In this document: positions 6,772-9,004 of the stretch, piece by piece
Layout: the number at the start of each line of letters is the position of its first letter
Numbering within the stretch: the stretch's first letter is position 1
Assembly: GCA_005787645.1 (NCBI GenBank)
Contig: SYAM01000107.1
Span: forward strand, 1-9,004
From: Actinomycetota bacterium
GTDB taxonomy: Bacteria; Actinomycetota; Actinomycetes; Nanopelagicales; Nanopelagicaceae
Direction: 5' to 3'
Length of the DNA: 9,004 nt
Program-made: the position numbers and the translations under genes
Notes under the pieces: generated by a model
The model's input: only the letters and a program-made list of their open reading frames with translations
Databases searched by the model: none
What the model was told of the DNA's origin: nothing

Positions 6772-7800
6772 ATGACGACCATCCAGGTCTGCCGCGCAAG
6801 CCTTGGCCGTATCGCCCTTGCCCTTGCGGTGGTGGCCTCGCTCGCCAACGCCCTACCAAGCCAGGCGGCCCCCCGTCCGAGCGCACGCCTCCTGGAGGTG
6901 CAGGCGCGCGTGATCGACCTGCAGAATCAGGCCGCCTCGGCTGCCGAAGGGGCGCAAGAGGCAAAGGTTCGCTTGGCGCAACTCAATCAAACGCTCGCTG
7001 GAGTCCAAGAGAAAGCCGCGCGACAACGGGGCGAACTGGAGGAGATCCGTAAATCTCTCGGTTCTATCGCTCTGGAGCAATACAAGAGCTCTGGGCTCGG
7101 TCAATCCTTACAACTGCTCTTCTCCTCCGATCCCACCGCGTATCTTGCATCAGCCGGAGATCTGGATTCGCTGACTCGACGCCGCTCGCTCGAGTTACGT
7201 CGCTACGAATCTGCCACACAAAAACTCCGACAGACCACGATGCTCGTAAGCGACAAAGCAAAGCTTGTTCGTGCCACGCAAAGGAAACTTGAGGCACAAG
7301 CACGCGCTGCAAATGCCAAACTTGCCGAAGTTGAGAAGATTCTCAAATCATTGAAAGCATCAGAGCGCAAAGCGTTATTGGCAGCGCAACGACGTTCCGA
7401 GGCAAAAGATCTCGCCTCATCACGTGCCACTGCAAAGAATCTCCGTAATACCTCAGGTCGTGCCGGCGTTGCACTTCGTTATGCCATGTCACAAATTGGT
7501 GATCGCTATGTATTTGGTGCCGCCGGGATGCAAACGTGGGATTGTTCGGGATTGACCATGCGCGCTTTCGCGGCGGCAGGAGTGTCGCTGCCGCACTCAT
7601 CTCGGGCGCAATTTCGATATGGAAAAAAGATTCCACGCTCCCAACTCCGCCCTGGGGACCTGGTATTTTTCAAAGTTCCCATTAGTCACGTGGGTATTTA
7701 TGTGGGAAATGGAAAGATGGTCCACGCGCCTCGACCCGGTTACCGCGTGAAAATCGCCCCGATAAATCAGATGCGATACGTCGGAGCTGTACGTTTATAG
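6772..7800 (+). CDS. Secreted coiled-coil NlpC/P60 peptidoglycan endopeptidase
   Basis: Exported cell-wall hydrolase, 342 residues, expected to cut within peptidoglycan stem peptides and help daughter-cell separation or wall turnover. The N-terminus is a Sec signal peptide: a charged start, hydrophobic core at about 14-28, and cleavage probably near SQA-A (30-33). No lipobox is present, since the early C7 is not in one. Residues about 36-215 are Ala/Leu/Lys/Glu-rich and predicted coiled coil, broken by a FSSDPTAYLAS segment near 117-127, as in RipA-like and PcsB-like hydrolases where the coil regulates the catalytic domain. NlpC/P60 domain about 231-342: nucleophile C258 in WDCSG, H306 in SHVGIY and H318 in MVHAP, giving the Cys-His-His set. 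The domain ends the protein. pimB' begins 1 bp after its stop, so the two are probably co-transcribed. Confidence 0.93.
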   Translation: MTTIQVCRASLGRIALALAVVASLANALPSQAAPRPSARLLEVQARVIDLQNQAASAAEGAQEAKVRLAQLNQTLAGVQEKAARQRGELEEIRKSLGSIALEQYKSSGLGQSLQLLFSSDPTAYLASAGDLDSLTRRRSLELRRYESATQKLRQTTMLVSDKAKLVRATQRKLEAQARAANAKLAEVEKILKSLKASERKALLAAQRRSEAKDLASSRATAKNLRNTSGRAGVALRYAMSQIGDRYVFGAAGMQTWDCSGLTMRAFAAAGVSLPHSSRAQFRYGKKIPRSQLRPGDLVFFKVPISHVGIYVGNGKMVHAPRPGYRVKIAPINQMRYVGAVRL

Positions 7801-7801
7801 C

Positions 7802-8953
7802 GTGGAAAAGATACTTTTCGTTACCAATGATTTCCCTCCGCAAAGTGGCGGCATCGAGACATTTATTGAAGGGCTAATCAGGCAACTACCCAAAGGATCG
7901 GTGGTAGTGCACACCTCGACTCGGGGCGATTTAGCCGCGCAAGAAGATTATGACCAGAAAATCTTCGATGAGCTAGCGGTAGTAGTCGTCCGAGATCGAC
8001 AAAAAATTCTCCTTCCAACTCCGGGGTTGCTCAATCGAGTAGCAGGAACACTTCATGCCCACTCAATCAAGAGCGTTGTCTTTGGTGCCAGCGTTCCTCT
8101 GGGACTACTGGCTTCACCGTTACGAAAACGTGGCGTGCGGAAGATAGTTGCTATCACTCATGGACATGAAGTGTGGTGGTCAAAATTGCCACTCTTCTCC
8201 CACTTACTTCGAATAGTGGGTCGGAGCGTCGACTACCTAACATATCTTGGATCTTTTACTCAGAGAGCAATTACTCGGGCGTTAGCTCACAGTGATCGGC
8301 AGAAGTTGACACATCTACCTCCTGGGGTAGATATCGAGCGGTTCCAACCTGGACCCAAGGCGAATCACATCCTCGAGCGTTACGGATTAGAGAGTAAGTC
8401 AGTGATTTTATGTGTGGGCCGATTGGTACAACGGAAAGGTCAAGATGTATTGATCAAGGCGATGGCGCTTATTCGACATAAGCATCCTCATGCCCATCTG
8501 GTGATTGCAGGAACGGGAAATTACCGGAAGAAACTGGAAAAATTAGCTGAACAATCAGGAGTGAATTCTGCAATCACTTTTATTGGACGTATTCCATTTG
8601 ATGAATTACCTGATCTTTTCCGAAGCGCTGATATTTTTGCATCTCCCACTCGAGATAGGTTCGCCGGGTTGGAAGTAGAGGGATTGGGAATAGTTTTCTT
8701 AGAGGCAAGTGCCTCTGGATTACCTGTTATTGCCGGAGATTCAGGGGGTTCACCCGATGCAGTCCAAGAGGGGAGTACCGCACTTGTCGTCGATGGCCGA
8801 GATGTGCAAGGAGTGGCTACAGCGCTCGATCACCTTCTCTCCAATCCAACCCACGCTCAAATGATGGGCGCACAAGGCCGAACTTGGATGGAGAGTCAAT
8901 GGAGTTGGCAAGTAATCGGCCAACGTTTTCGCACGCTACTTGAGTTGAACTAG
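7802..8953 (+). CDS. pimB: GT4 glycosyltransferase resembling PimB' (GDP-mannose-dependent PIM mannosyltransferase)
   Basis: Retaining GT-B glycosyltransferase, 383 residues, probably transferring mannose from GDP-mannose to a phosphatidylinositol mannoside at the inner face of the membrane. N-terminal Rossmann domain: the FPPQSGGIETF loop (11-21) and AITHGHEVWW (117-126). C-terminal donor-binding domain: VGRLVQRKG (205-213) with phosphate-binding R207 and K212, the AGTGNYRKKLE region (236-246), and EGLGIVFLEA with E293 and E301, the E-x7-E motif of GT4 enzymes. RFAGLEVEGLGIVFLEASAS followed by GLPVIAGDSGGSPDAV is very like corynebacterial and mycobacterial PimB'. The start is GTG, 1 bp after the NlpC/P60 stop, with no good ribosome site, so coupling is likely. 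The exact acceptor is inference; relatives act on other mannolipids. The 3' end overlaps the opposing regulator gene. Confidence 0.88.
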   Translation: MEKILFVTNDFPPQSGGIETFIEGLIRQLPKGSVVVHTSTRGDLAAQEDYDQKIFDELAVVVVRDRQKILLPTPGLLNRVAGTLHAHSIKSVVFGASVPLGLLASPLRKRGVRKIVAITHGHEVWWSKLPLFSHLLRIVGRSVDYLTYLGSFTQRAITRALAHSDRQKLTHLPPGVDIERFQPGPKANHILERYGLESKSVILCVGRLVQRKGQDVLIKAMALIRHKHPHAHLVIAGTGNYRKKLEKLAEQSGVNSAITFIGRIPFDELPDLFRSADIFASPTRDRFAGLEVEGLGIVFLEASASGLPVIAGDSGGSPDAVQEGSTALVVDGRDVQGVATALDHLLSNPTHAQMMGAQGRTWMESQWSWQVIGQRFRTLLELN

Positions 8954-9004
8954 TCCTAGAGATAACGCACGAACAACTGCAGAGGTACGGTTATCGCACT
9001 CTAG
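8936..9004 (-). CDS. C-terminal end of a LuxR-type HTH regulator (probable response regulator), partial
   Basis: On the minus strand the frame entering from the right edge gives 22 residues before a TAG at 8936-8938. The piece reads NRTSAVVRALSLGLV followed by a short tail, matching the last helix of LuxR/GerE DNA-binding domains, where NRT-x-AV-x-AL-x-GL is typical of NarL-type response regulators. It ends inside the last 18 bases of pimB', tail to tail. The fragment is short, so the family call rests on one motif; receiver domain and partner kinase would be beyond the window. Confidence 0.55.
   Translation of the reverse strand, partial: LECDNRTSAVVRALSLGLVQLK

Noticed and set aside
6459..6848. 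129-codon minus-strand open frame upstream of and overlapping the reductase gene
   Set aside because: It runs in another frame over the reductase, the divergent promoter region and the start of the NlpC/P60 gene; composition is not protein-like and it would destroy a consistent divergent layout.
7790..7795. TACGTT as a separate -10 for pimB'
   Set aside because: It is inside the NlpC/P60 coding end, has no -35 partner, and the 1-bp gap between genes is better explained by co-transcription.

Overview
The window reads as a compact, ordinary stretch of chromosome from an actinobacterium. The evidence is a DUF3000 protein (a family known essentially from Actinobacteria), an actinobacterial-type RNase D next to it, and a PimB'-type mannosyltransferase directly behind a coiled-coil NlpC/P60 peptidase. 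GC content looks close to 50% by eye (not computed), which is low for the phylum. Gaps between genes are 1 to about 130 bp and some genes overlap. Small-genome freshwater lineages such as the Nanopelagicales (acI) would fit, but that placement is inference.

Left part, all on the minus strand and transcribed right to left: a short RibD_C-type reductase (6643 to 6146), a DUF3000 protein (6125 to 5541), RNase D (start near 5584, stop at 4250, overlapping DUF3000), an FTR1/EfeU-type iron permease (4197 to 3364), and the fatty-acid beta-oxidation pair thiolase FadA (3284 to 2070) and multifunctional FadB (from 2067 past the left edge, only the last few residues missing). Every diagnostic catalytic motif checked in FadA, FadB and RNase D is present, and FadB reads without a frameshift across all 689 codons visible here.

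Right part, plus strand: a secreted NlpC/P60 cell-wall hydrolase (6772 to 7800) and, 1 bp later, a GT4 glycosyltransferase resembling PimB' (7802 to 8953). They look like one envelope-biogenesis unit. At the right edge a minus-strand reading frame (8936 to 9004) looks like the last 22 codons of a LuxR-type DNA-binding protein and overlaps the pimB' end tail to tail.

No RNA genes, mobile elements, CRISPR arrays or long repeats were seen, and no gene-free stretch exceeds 130 bp. The least explained signals are regulatory: a 9-6-9 inverted repeat over the presumed -35 of the iron permease gene, a GTTACT-N4-AGTAAC palindrome ahead of fadAB, and several starts that look leaderless (a TANNNT box 6 to 7 nt before the start codon and no good Shine-Dalgarno). 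I do not see a new multi-gene system; the genes fit known housekeeping blocks.
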